Positions 1 to 10,200 of a stretch of DNA of 64,000 bases are shown here, piece by piece; the first letter of the stretch is position 1; the number at the start of each line of letters is the position of its first letter. The stretch lies in the NCBI GenBank assembly GCA_018676675.1, contig JABHEG010000218.1:50111-114110 (forward strand), written 5' to 3'. A program made the position numbers and the translations under genes. The notes beneath the pieces were generated by a model. It did no database searches. It had not been told where the DNA came from and saw nothing but the letters and a program-made list of their open reading frames with translations. The stretch is from Lentisphaerota bacterium. Lineage in GTDB: Bacteria; Verrucomicrobiota; Lentisphaeria; Oligosphaerales; JABHEG01.

Positions 1-298
1 CTCCTCGCTTTGCCTCGACAACCACGCCGTCCTCAAACACGAGCGACTGATTACTCTCAAGGAAAATCGGCCGAACAATCCACGGGCGCCCTGGGTCGTC
101 AACGATGAGCTTGGTAACACCTGAACGTACGGCAGTCTGCAGTTGCTCAGTGGCATCGTCGGCCGGACATCCCCACCATGACGCCTTCGCTTCCTTCAAC
201 TCGCCACTCCGGACCTTGGCCACCAAATCCGGGCGCTCCTGAGCGCTGCAACACGCTCCCAGCAACACAAACAACACTCCGACTGTCCGCTGACTCAA
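1..298 (-). CDS. Secreted right-handed beta-helix / pectate-lyase-like protein, N-terminal part (runs off the left edge of the window)
   Basis: Not in the ORF track because the start is TTG. Minus-strand translation (M)SQRTVGVLFVLLGACCSAQERPDLVAKVRSGELKEAKASWWGCPADDATEQLQTAVRSGVTKLIVDDPGRPWIVRPIFLESNQSLVFEDGVVVEAKRG is open to the edge, has a signal peptide, and has AAGGAG 7 nt before the TTG. The 'ASWWG..ADDATEQLQ.A..SG...' block is typical of beta-helix proteins. Confidence 0.7.
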   Translation of the reverse strand, partial: MSQRTVGVLFVLLGACCSAQERPDLVAKVRSGELKEAKASWWGCPADDATEQLQTAVRSGVTKLIVDDPGRPWIVRPIFLESNQSLVFEDGVVVEAKRG

Positions 299-621
299 TG
301 CTCATCTCCTTATTGTCGTTTTGGAGCGGAAGGCATCCGGCCCCATGGGCACCATAGAAGGTTACTGGAACATGCCGTGCAGGTCAATGTCCGACCACTT
401 GCTTACGCTCCGATCCACTTTGCCTTGCTGGCCGTCGTCCCGGCAGGTATAATCTACTCAGTGCCGGCTCTGTCCCACGTCGCCAATCGAACGAGACTCG
501 TGTGCACAATAATCCCGCCAAAATGTCGTTATCTGAGACAGAGCCCCGCCAGACGACACGTCGATCCACACGGTCCAGGAAAACGCCGGCAATGCAGAGC
601 TACCGGTCTCGCGCCAGACAC

Positions 622-2184
622 ATGCAAACCAGCCTGTCCGTCCTTGCGCTCATCGCGTTCGTGGGCACAGCGTTCGGCCTGGGTGATATCGTGGAACCGT
701 TTGAGAGCAAGACGGGCCTCGGCCCGGCAAGTGCCGTCGACGAACTCGTCCTTACGGCCCTTGAGAAGCAAGGGATCAAGCCGGCGCGACGCTGTTCTGA
801 CGAAGTTTTCCTCCGACGTGTCGCCATCGATGTGACGGGGACAATCCCGACGGCCCATCAAGTCCGACGCTTCCTGGCCGATCAGCGCCCCCGGAAACGG
901 GCGCTGGTCATCGACTCCCTGCTGACTCATGGACTCTTCGCCGATTACTGGTCCCTCAAGTGGTGTGATCTGCTCCGGGTGAAGGCTGAATTCCCGATCA
1001 ACCTCTGGCCCAACGCCGTCCAGGCGTACCACCGGTGGATCCGAGACTCGATTGCAGCAAACAAGCCGTACGACCAATTTGCTCGCGAACTGCTCACCTC
1101 CAGCGGCTCGAACTTCCGCGTACCCGCCGTCAACTTCTACCGGGCCATCCAGGGGAAGGAGCCAGCCGCAATCGCCACGGCCGTAGCGCTGACGTTCATG
1201 GGAACACGGCTGGGAACGTGGAGTTCGGACGACCGGGTCGATATGGAAACTCTCTTCTCACGTGTGGCCTTCAAAGGAACGGCAGAATGGAAAGAAGAGA
1301 TCGTTCATCTGGACCCCACCCCAACCAAGTCTCTGATGGCCACACTCCCGGGTGGAGAGCAAGTCAGAATCAAACCGGGGAAAGACCCGCGGGTCGTCTT
1401 CGCAGACTGGTTGATCAGCCCTGACAATCCCTGGTTCGCACGCAACATCTGCAACCGAGTCTGGTCCTGGTTGATGGGACGCGGAATCATCCATGAACCG
1501 GATGACATCAGAGCAGACAATCCTCCGAGCAACCCGGAGCTCTTGGCATTCCTTGAGCAGGAGTTGGCCGAGAACAACTATGACCTCCTCCACCTCTACC
1601 GACTTATCCTCAACTCCCGAACATACCAGCAATCGTCCATCCCCCGCAGCGACCATCCCGAAGCAACTGCCCTGTTCGCCCACTACCCCGTGCGACGGCT
1701 GGATGCAGAAGTGCTTATCGATGCCCTCTGTCAACTGTTTGGGTCATCAGAAAACTACTCGAGTCAAATCCCTGAGCCGTTCACCTTCATCCCGCAGAAA
1801 CAGCGCACGATCACGTTGGCCGACGGCAGCATAACAAGCCAGTTCCTCGAAATGTTCGGACGGCCGGCCCGGGATACGGGGCTCGAATCCGAACGCAACA
1901 ATGCCCCCACTGATGCACAGCGACTGCACCTGCTCAACTCAACCCACATCCAGAGCAAGATAGAGAAAAGCTGGGCCGTCAAGGGACTCGTAAAACAATC
2001 AAAGGGCAAGCCGGACCTGCTCGCGCGTGCAATCTACCTCCATGTGTTATCACGACACCCGACGGCAGAAGAACTGGCTGTAGTGCGGGACCACGCCAAA
2101 GACGGTTTTGTCAACAGGAGGTTCGTCGCCACAGACCTGTGCTGGGCGTTGATCAACAGCAAAGAATTCCTGTACCGCCACTGA
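622..2184 (+). CDS. DUF1549/DUF1553 domain protein without cytochrome c motif
   Basis: VDELVLTALEKQGIKPARRCSDEVFLRRVAIDVTGTIPT (DUF1549-like) and FARNICNRVWSWLMGRGIIHEPDDIRADNPPSNPELL (DUF1553-like). Signal peptide MQTSLSVLALIAFVGTAFG suggests the start at 622 rather than 502. Confidence 0.88.
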   Translation: MQTSLSVLALIAFVGTAFGLGDIVEPFESKTGLGPASAVDELVLTALEKQGIKPARRCSDEVFLRRVAIDVTGTIPTAHQVRRFLADQRPRKRALVIDSLLTHGLFADYWSLKWCDLLRVKAEFPINLWPNAVQAYHRWIRDSIAANKPYDQFARELLTSSGSNFRVPAVNFYRAIQGKEPAAIATAVALTFMGTRLGTWSSDDRVDMETLFSRVAFKGTAEWKEEIVHLDPTPTKSLMATLPGGEQVRIKPGKDPRVVFADWLISPDNPWFARNICNRVWSWLMGRGIIHEPDDIRADNPPSNPELLAFLEQELAENNYDLLHLYRLILNSRTYQQSSIPRSDHPEATALFAHYPVRRLDAEVLIDALCQLFGSSENYSSQIPEPFTFIPQKQRTITLADGSITSQFLEMFGRPARDTGLESERNNAPTDAQRLHLLNSTHIQSKIEKSWAVKGLVKQSKGKPDLLARAIYLHVLSRHPTAEELAVVRDHAKDGFVNRRFVATDLCWALINSKEFLYRH

Positions 2185-2218
2185 TCAGGTGTGCCCCGGT
2201 GGGCAAGGAAGAGTTACC

Positions 2219-3550
2219 ATGAAACACAAACAACTCGCAGATGCACTCTCCCGACGTGACGCCCTGAAAATGGGACTTCTCGGGACTGCCGGTTTGGGTC
2301 TCCTTGGAAGAAATGATCTGCTGGCCAAACCAGCTGGAACGCAACCGCGGGCGAAGTCCGTGATCCAGATATGGATGTGGGGCGGTCCTGCTCACACGGA
2401 CACCTTCGACCCCAAGCCGGACTCGGGCGACGACTACTGCGGCCCCTTCAAGGAGACGATCCACACCAACGTGGACGGGCTCATTGTCAATAAACACCTT
2501 CCCCTCTTGGCGAAACAAGCTGACAAGTACGATGTCATCCGTAGTATGACGCATGGGATCAATGGCCACGAGACCGCCTCCTATATGGTCCAGACGGGAC
2601 GGAGACCGGGGCGCTTGGTGTATCCCTGTGTCGGCGCCGTCGTCTCCCGCTTCCGGGGCTATGAGAACGGATACAGAGGGATCGTTCCCCCATACATCGT
2701 GCTGACTCAACCCCAGGGGCGCTTCTCGGAGGCCGGCTTCCTCGGCCAACGCTACAAGCCCTTCGCCACAGGAGGAGACCCGAGCCGTGACCCCTTCGCG
2801 GTGGAAGGGATCGTCGCCAGAGGCATCACTGACAAGCGCCAACGGACCCGACGTGACCTGCTGCACGCGCTCGACTCCCTGGGCAGGGCCATGCCGGGAA
2901 ACGACCAGTTCAAGGCACTGGACGCCTCTGAGGAAGGCGCCTATGACATGATGTTCGGAGATGCCCGGAAACTCTTTGATCTCTCTCAGGAAGGCGGGAA
3001 AATGAGAGATCGCTACGGACGCAACACCTTTGGTCAATCGTGCCTTATGGCCCGCCGGCTCGTCGAACATGGCGTCCCGTACATCACCATCAACTACACG
3101 GGCTGGGATACCCACAAACAGCACTTTGAGGCCATGCGCAGGAAGCTGCCGGAGATGGACCAGGGAATGGCCACTCTCTTTCAGGACCTGCACGAACGCG
3201 GACTGCTTGACAGCACGATCGTCTGGTGGAGTGGTGAGTTCGGACGCGGCCCGAAGGTCCAATGGGAACCGCCTTGGAACGGGGGACGCTCGCATTACGG
3301 GAAGTGCTTCTCTGCCGTCGTGGGGGGCGGGGGCTTCAAAGGCGGCCACGTGGTCGGGGCTTCTGATGAAAAAGGTATGGAAGTGGCAGAACGCCCCGTC
3401 TATCCCGTTGATATCATAGGCAGCATGTACGAGCTCCTGGGGATCGACCCGGAAGGAGAACTGCCGAACTCGCGTGGTCTCGAAGCCTACGTCCTTCCTT
3501 CGGAGGAGGAGGATCCGGATCGAGGGGGACGCCTGTATGAGATCATGTGA
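2219..3550 (+). CDS. DUF1501 domain protein, Tat signal
   Basis: MKHKQLADALSRRDALKMGLLGTAGLGLLGRNDLLA Tat-like leader; QIWMWGGPAHTDTFDPKPD and WWSGEFGRGPKVQ typical of DUF1501. Adjacent to the DUF1549/DUF1553 gene, the common pairing. Confidence 0.9.
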   Translation: MKHKQLADALSRRDALKMGLLGTAGLGLLGRNDLLAKPAGTQPRAKSVIQIWMWGGPAHTDTFDPKPDSGDDYCGPFKETIHTNVDGLIVNKHLPLLAKQADKYDVIRSMTHGINGHETASYMVQTGRRPGRLVYPCVGAVVSRFRGYENGYRGIVPPYIVLTQPQGRFSEAGFLGQRYKPFATGGDPSRDPFAVEGIVARGITDKRQRTRRDLLHALDSLGRAMPGNDQFKALDASEEGAYDMMFGDARKLFDLSQEGGKMRDRYGRNTFGQSCLMARRLVEHGVPYITINYTGWDTHKQHFEAMRRKLPEMDQGMATLFQDLHERGLLDSTIVWWSGEFGRGPKVQWEPPWNGGRSHYGKCFSAVVGGGGFKGGHVVGASDEKGMEVAERPVYPVDIIGSMYELLGIDPEGELPNSRGLEAYVLPSEEEDPDRGGRLYEIM

Positions 3551-3628
3551 CGTGACGGAGTCCGAGTTCGCCGACCACCAATCACCAATCACCAATCGCC
3601 TCTGTTCCCACACCGACGGAGCCCCTCA

Positions 3629-6007
3629 ATGAAAGCTGCCCAAACAGCTTTGCTTACCCTCTTGTCTGTGTCCCCGGCAGTCTGCCGGGGCCAGGTAAAT
3701 CGCGCACCCCACATCGGCTATCTGTTCCCCGCGGGAGCTCAACGTGGCAAGACCATTGAGGTGTTGGTTGGCGGCCAGCGGCTACGGGCTGCGAAGGGAG
3801 TCCACGTTACCGGCAAAGGGGTCCGAGCAACCGTGGTGGAACACTACCGCCCGCCACGCAATATCATGAGGGAACAGAGGGAGGAGCTGAAACGACAGTT
3901 GGGCGAGCTCCAACAAGCCCGAATAGCCGAACTTCCTCCTGCCCAGCGCAAGAATGTGAGGTCCCTGAAAAAGCTGGGACAGAAGACGAAGGCCAATGCC
4001 GACGACGCGAAAGAAGGGCGTGTGAAGCTGCCGGATCACCCAATGCTGCGCGATCTTGAAAACGAAAGCCTGCGCGGTCTGCAGCATCTCATCAACGAGT
4101 TTGTCTACGTCCGCAGCTACCGGAAGAGGCAACTGAACGCGCAGCTTGCGGAGATCTTAGTGATCAAACTGACGGTAGCCTCGAACGCCCTCCCCGGAGA
4201 CCGCGAACTCCGGCTCATCACACCACAGGGACTGACCAATCCCGTGTGCTTCCAGGTCGGCACCCTCCCGGAAAAGACCGAACAGGAGCCAAATGAACCG
4301 GGGCCGACGATGGGACTCCCGCCGGTCCCAGCCAGCGACCTGCCCGTTCTGCTCAATGGCCAAATCATGCCGGGCGATGTCGACCGCTTCCGCTTCCGAG
4401 CCAAACAGGGCCAGCAACTCCTCGTCCGCACACATGCACGCCGGTTGGTGCCGTTCCTGGCGGATGCCGTCCCTGGATGGTTCCAGGCCACTGTGGCCGT
4501 GTTCGATGCGGCAGGACACGAGATCGCGTTTGCCGACGATTTCGCCTTCGATCCGGATCCCGTACTCCACTGCGAGATTCCGGAAGATGGCGAATACGAA
4601 CTGGAGATCCGTGACGCCATCTACCGGGGAAGGGAAGATTTTGTCTACCGGGTCGCGATCGGCGAGCTGCCGTTTGTGACAAGTGTGTTCCCGCTGGGAG
4701 GAAGGGCCGGAGCCAAGACGGTGGCGGCACTGGGGGGATGGCATTTGTCGCGGAAGCGTCTCCGCCTGGACACGCGTCCGGGACCTCTCGGGATCCGGAA
4801 AATGAGACTGGCCAAAGGCCTGCCTTCTAACGAAATCCTCTATCACGTCGACACCTTGCCCGAGTGCCATGAGAAAGAGCCCAACGACGACGCCAGAAAA
4901 GCTCAGAAAGTCTCACTCCCTCAGATTGTGAATGGGCGCATAGATCAACCCGGAGACCTGGACGTGTTCGCCTTCAGAGGCAGAGCCGGTCAAAGGGTCA
5001 TCGTTGAAGTCCTGGGGCGACGGCTGCACTCCCCCATTGATTCGCTTCTGCGCGTAACCAATTCGCGCGGCGAACTCCTCGCACTCAACGATGACGCTGT
5101 TCGGAAGGAAGGTCACCTTCACACCGACATGGGATATCTGACCCACCATGCTGACTCATACGTAAACCTCAAACTGCCACGAAACGACCTCTACTACGCC
5201 CACCTGTCAGACGCCCAAAACCAGGGCAGCGATGCCTGTGCCTACCGTCTTCGCATCACCCCGATCCGGCCTGACTTCATGCTCCTTGTTGCACCATCCA
5301 GCCTGACTCTGCAGGGCGGACGGGTTCTCCCGATCACAGTCCACGCGATCCGCAAGGCCGGGTTCAATGGTGAGATCGAGCTTGGTCTGAAAGACGCGCC
5401 CAAGGGATTCAGCCTCAGCGCCGCACGAATTCCCCCGGGAAGAAACCGTGCCGGCCTAACCCTGACTGCCCCAAAGGAGGCGACCGACCACCCCATACCT
5501 CTGCAGATCGTGGGCCGAGCCAAGGTCGGTGGAAGGCAGACCATCCGCCAGGTCACCCCCTGCGACGACGTCATGCAAGCCTTCCTCTGGCGCCATCTGG
5601 CGCCCAGCCAGGATCTCCTGGTGACCGTCACCAAGGCGAGGTGGAATGGGCTTCCGTTAACCATGCCAGATGATGAGATGATCCGCGTCCCGATGGGAGG
5701 AAAGGGAGAGGTCCGGATGCAGACGAAAGTGCCCCGGAGGCTGAACAATGTTGAACTCGAGCTGAAAGACGCTCCCGAGGGGGTCAGCGTCGAAGACATC
5801 GTAGCGACACGCAACGCTCTGGAGTTCAGCATAAAGGTCGCCGGCGAGGCCGCGAAGCCCGGCTTCTCGGATAACTTGATCATCGAGGCATTCGCACAAT
5901 ATCCAGCCCGGGGCAAAGGCAAGAACAAGGACAAGTCGACCAACAAGACGCGTCGAGTTTCAGTCGGCTATCTACCCGCTGTCTCCTTCGAGGTCGTGCG
6001 CCGGTAA
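3629..6007 (+). CDS. Secreted PPC (pre-peptidase C-terminal) repeat protein
   Basis: Signal peptide; repeated 'G.I..PGD.D.F.F....GQ....V..RRL.SP.D....V' PPC-like blocks. Third gene of the DUF1549/DUF1501/PPC triad. Confidence 0.8.
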   Translation: MKAAQTALLTLLSVSPAVCRGQVNRAPHIGYLFPAGAQRGKTIEVLVGGQRLRAAKGVHVTGKGVRATVVEHYRPPRNIMREQREELKRQLGELQQARIAELPPAQRKNVRSLKKLGQKTKANADDAKEGRVKLPDHPMLRDLENESLRGLQHLINEFVYVRSYRKRQLNAQLAEILVIKLTVASNALPGDRELRLITPQGLTNPVCFQVGTLPEKTEQEPNEPGPTMGLPPVPASDLPVLLNGQIMPGDVDRFRFRAKQGQQLLVRTHARRLVPFLADAVPGWFQATVAVFDAAGHEIAFADDFAFDPDPVLHCEIPEDGEYELEIRDAIYRGREDFVYRVAIGELPFVTSVFPLGGRAGAKTVAALGGWHLSRKRLRLDTRPGPLGIRKMRLAKGLPSNEILYHVDTLPECHEKEPNDDARKAQKVSLPQIVNGRIDQPGDLDVFAFRGRAGQRVIVEVLGRRLHSPIDSLLRVTNSRGELLALNDDAVRKEGHLHTDMGYLTHHADSYVNLKLPRNDLYYAHLSDAQNQGSDACAYRLRITPIRPDFMLLVAPSSLTLQGGRVLPITVHAIRKAGFNGEIELGLKDAPKGFSLSAARIPPGRNRAGLTLTAPKEATDHPIPLQIVGRAKVGGRQTIRQVTPCDDVMQAFLWRHLAPSQDLLVTVTKARWNGLPLTMPDDEMIRVPMGGKGEVRMQTKVPRRLNNVELELKDAPEGVSVEDIVATRNALEFSIKVAGEAAKPGFSDNLIIEAFAQYPARGKGKNKDKSTNKTRRVSVGYLPAVSFEVVRR

Positions 6008-6031
6008 ACGTCTCTCCCCTTCTCCTGCCTT

Positions 6032-6103
6032 CAATGTGGGAGGCGCCGCCGTGCGCCGATCTGCCGGATCTTCCCAATGTGGGAGGCGCCGCCGTGCGCC
6101 GAT
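6032..6103. repeat. Pair of perfect 29-bp direct repeats, caatgtgggaggcgccgccgtgcgccgat (6032-6060 and 6075-6103)
   Basis: Direct reading; the unit contains an internal GGCGC...GCGCC inverted repeat and lies between convergent genes. Confidence 0.9.
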
Positions 6104-6119
6104 CAGCCTTTCGGTTCCC

Positions 6120-6824
6120 CTAGCCCAGCGGCTTGATGCACACATTGCGGAACTGGATCAGGCTCGAAGCCGGACTCATCTCACCGGTCTGAGCATTCAT
6201 TCCACCGTGATGCTGCAGCGCGATCGGGCCTTCTTCCGGCACCCCGGGAAGCTGCGCGCCATCAATGACCACCTGCCCGTTGAGCGTGACGGTAATCCGG
6301 TCGCCTTTCATGGTGACCTCATACGTGTTCCATTCACCGACGGGGTTGTCGGCACACACCTTCGGCACACAGGCAGCCCTGACTTCAGGCGGCATTGATG
6401 CGTCCGTACGGTAGCCCCAGATCTCACCGGAGCCGATCGGCCAGCACCAGATATTGATCTGGGCCTTGCTGGTTCCGCGCACGTAGACACCCGAGTCTGC
6501 ATTCGGACGCAACACCTTTATCACTTCACCATCCGCATCTGTCTCGTACGAACCATCCGGCAGAACAGTCGGCATGGGGTAAAGGCCGGTCGTCTCCTTC
6601 AGTCGCCACTCAACATGGAACACAAAGTCACCGAAGGAATCCGCCGTCCACAGGTTCTTGTCCCCCGTCGCCTCCGACCTGGCATCGTAGTCAATCACGC
6701 CATCCACGACCTTCCAGTGCCCATTGTCACCATCGGGGACAGCCCACCCACGCAGATCCTCCCCGTTGAACAGTTTCACCCAGCCCGTTTCACAGCTTCC
6801 AGAAGAACAGCAGCAGTCCGACAT
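6120..6824 (-). CDS. DUF1080 (3-keto-disaccharide hydrolase-like) protein with Cys-rich N-terminus
   Basis: MSDCCCSSGSCETGWVKLFNGEDLRGWAVPDGDNGHWKVVDGVIDYDARSE... LFNG.DL.GW is the DUF1080 hallmark. AAGGAG lies 6 nt before the ATG at 6824; the longer ORF (to 7355) is likely not coding. Confidence 0.85.
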   Translation of the reverse strand: MSDCCCSSGSCETGWVKLFNGEDLRGWAVPDGDNGHWKVVDGVIDYDARSEATGDKNLWTADSFGDFVFHVEWRLKETTGLYPMPTVLPDGSYETDADGEVIKVLRPNADSGVYVRGTSKAQINIWCWPIGSGEIWGYRTDASMPPEVRAACVPKVCADNPVGEWNTYEVTMKGDRITVTLNGQVVIDGAQLPGVPEEGPIALQHHGGMNAQTGEMSPASSLIQFRNVCIKPLG

Positions 6825-7001
6825 GGTCATCTCCTTCACGCCCACCACGGTAATCAGGACACTCCGCAGTATCGCCGACCAACGCCCGATTCTCAAGCGC
6901 TTCCACCCGGCGCGCCGTCTTCCTGGAGGGCGTGCCTGGCCTCCGTAGCCTCTTGGGCAGAGGAGGGTCGTCCCCGACCTCCGTGTCTTTCCCCTGGGAA
7001 C

Positions 7002-7019
7002 GCCGAGCTTTAGCTCGGC
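7002..7019. repeat. Short intergenic hairpin GCCGAGCT-TT-AGCTCGGC
   Basis: Perfect 8-bp stem read directly, within a hairpin-rich divergent intergenic region. Confidence 0.75.
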
Positions 7020-7224
7020 ATTGCTTCTTGCCTTCCTCGAGCCCCGGTTCTTCTCCCACAATGAGTTACGACTTCGCTTGACGCGCATGCGCGACTTACG
7101 GGAGCGGTCCTCGTCTCCAGCCCAGCCCCCCCTCGCGCGGCGCGACCATGGCGCTCCGCGATTGGGTGCCGTATCGTAACGACTCACCGATACGGGACGA
7201 TATCCTCGAAGCAAGGGCAACCAT

Positions 7225-10200
7225 ATGATCACGGTGACAACAAGGGCTCCATTCGTCAGCGCTCTGCTGCTGTTGGGCGTGTCGGCGGCGCCCGCCGCTG
7301 AACTCACGACACGCCGCGACCTGCACGTGCGCACCAACCTGATCGACGGCGGCATGCCGACAGCCCTTATCGTGAAGCCCGGGCTCGGGGACTACAACGC
7401 CGCGATCGACGTCCTCCAAGTGCGCCTCAAGAAACTCACCGGGAAGCGTCTCCCTGTCAAGATCGGCCAAGACCTCGTCGAAGACGACTTCCGACAACAC
7501 ATCATCGCCATCGGGAACGCGCAGGATAGTGCGTTCGTCCGCCGCCTGCTCTGGGAACGCTGGGTGCTGGACCGCTGGTATCCGGGCGACACGACATGGG
7601 CTGTCCGTTCCGTTCACGATCCATATGGAACCGGCAAGAATGTCCTTTTCGTCGGAGGCGAGAATCCGGGCACCGTTGTGCAGGCCGCAGTGGGCCTCGC
7701 GGACGAGATCACGGGGGAAAACGACACGGCAACGACGGGTTGGGTGATGCGCTTCGAAACGCCCAAACGCGGTGCTCCCCTCGACGAGGCGAAAATCCAG
7801 TACGCCACCAAGCGGGCGGCCGAGGGCCTCAAATTCAAGAACGGGCGCAAGCTGATCTCAGCAGCAGCTTCAGCAGGCCATCAGTACTACAAAACGGGGC
7901 AAGACGGCTGGGCGAAGAGCTTCCTGATCTACATGCGGCACCACGATCAACTCGACGGCCCGGGAATGGGGACGCACATGAACGTCTATGACACCATCTC
8001 AGTCTGGGACCTGATCGAGGAAAGCCCCGTTTTCACTGACGAAGACCGCCTCTTTGTCGCAAAACGCCTTCTCGCCATCATGCGTTCGAAAGAAGGAGCT
8101 CACCACGGCTTTTTTCGCAAAGGGACCAAGCCCCCGTCAGGTGTCCGCCACAACCACCAGACGCTGCCCGGACTCGCCTGTCTCTTCGGCGGACGTTACT
8201 TCAAGCGTGGCTACGGCTTGGCCGAAGCCGATGAGTGGCTCGCGGCGGCCCAAGCGCTGTTCGATGGTCAGAAGATCTCGCACAAACCCCAATGTGACTG
8301 CAACTGCTACGAATGGGGCACGCTCTACCAGACGGCCTGGTGGTCACGAGCCGGCGGAGACCACTCCTTCTTCGAGAACGGCAGCTACCGGACGGCCGCC
8401 GAACGGGCACTGCTGGAACTCGACAACCGGGGCTTCTCCGCCCCCAACGGCGACTTCTGGTCCCTCACTTACTTCCCTGCTTACGTATTCCGGCATGCGG
8501 CTGAGTTCTATCGGGATGGCCGCTACGAGTGGGCGCTGCGTCGGAACCCGGCCCAGAAGCGCGTGCCGGCTGAACGCCGGGGCATCGCTGACGTGGTGCG
8601 CGGCCTTGAGCCCGTGGAGCCGGTTGACCTGATCGGCATCAGTGTGGCCCCCATGGCCCCGCATTTCTACAACGCCCGGAACACGACCATGCCAAGCGAA
8701 CCGGAAGCGAACATCCCTCTCGACCAGAGCTTCGACAAACTGGCCTTCCGAGGAGGCCTTGATGCCAACGACCATTACCTGCTTATTGACGGAATCGGTA
8801 TGGGCAGCCATGGCCATGTCGATGTCAACGGGTTCTCACATTTCACCGCGAACGACCGGATCTGGTTCACAGATGTCTGCTATGCCGAAGGCCCCAACAT
8901 GGGCGACCACAATGTGGTCACGGTCATGCGAGATGGACGGACGGCTCCGCCGCCGCCGTTAGCCAAACTCGCGGGAACCCACTACGACAAGGACATCGGT
9001 TTCAGCGAGACACAGTTACCCGACTACTTCGGGCAAGACTGGAATCGACACATCATCTGGAGCAGGAACCGCTACTTTCTGGTACTGGACGAACTCACCG
9101 CCCGACAAGCAGGGGATTACACCCTCCGCTGCCTTTGGCGCAGCCCGGGAGTCGGCACACTGAGCAAGCACACGTTGACGTTGTCGCAGCAGCTGAAGCC
9201 AGGTTCAGAAACCGTCCGGACCATTCGGCGTGACGACGCCGATGGGGAAACGTGCGTCAAGATCGTGGACCAAAGCGGAGTCCTCTGCACAGATGTAGAG
9301 CTCAGCAAAGGGCGGTGGACAGTGGCCGTCGTCGGTTGTGGCCATCACCCCGGTGATGATTCCTTCTTCGTCGATCTGGATGGCAAGCGGGTGGGCGTGC
9401 TGTCTCTCTCTCAAAATAGGATTGCGCCGACCACTCCCCTCAGGATGGAAGTCACCGTGGCGGGGATGCACACGATCTCACTGTCGTTGCGGGAGAGGCC
9501 TGGCAGTATCTGTGACAAGCTGATTCTCCGCGGTCCCGGTGACCAAGAGATCATCATTGATGGCCTGGACTTGGATACACCGAAGCCCCATCGCCCCATC
9601 GACACGCTCACTCTCGCCTGCGTAGGGGCGGACAAGCTGTCGATCGTTCGAGACACCGACAACTTCGGCAAGTGGTTCAAGAGCTATGCCTATGCCGCCC
9701 CCGTCCTGAACATTGTGCAGCAGTCCGCATCCCGACAGATGGTCCCAGGCGACCGCCACGTTTTCGCCAACCTGTTCTTCGTCAGCAACGACTCCCGCCC
9801 CATCGACGCCGCCGTCAGGCAAGTAGTCGATGGCGTCTACCTTGTTCGCGACGGAGACGGCATCGTCTGTGCCGGCATTGGCCCGGCATCCTTCAGAGTG
9901 GGGGGAGTGCCCGTCGAAGTGGATGCACGGGAGTTCGTGCTCACGCCGACTCATGTCGCCCTGAGGGAAGGCACACAGTGCCGCTGGGGAGACATGACGT
10001 TCACCGAACCCCGCCGGTTTTCCGGACGTCGCCCACTGACCGACAATCCCGAGCGACGTCGTGAGTCCCTCGCCAAAGCGTGGGCGAATGCCATGGAACC
10101 AGACGCGGTCTCAGCGATCCCGGATGACGTGACGACATCCGGCCTGGTAACGAGTTGGTCCCGGGACACAGGCGTCACGATCAATGATATGGCCATCGGC

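Noticed and set aside
529-1077. Long antisense ORFs opposite genuine genes (also 2153-3613, 4157-4870, 8344-8817, 21195-21989 and others)
   Set aside because: High-GC shadow ORFs: composition-biased translations rich in R/P/S/A with no family signatures, lying opposite well-supported CDSs.
3568-3600. CRISPR array
   Set aside because: Only 7-8-bp tandem units with no spacers of CRISPR length; no cas genes. The same applies to 63704-63741 and the 29-bp pair at 6032-6103, which has only one short spacer.
6830-7355. N-terminal extension of the DUF1080 ORF
   Set aside because: R/S-rich, no domain signal, and a good ribosome-binding site lies directly before the internal ATG at 6824; the extension covers hairpin-rich intergenic DNA.
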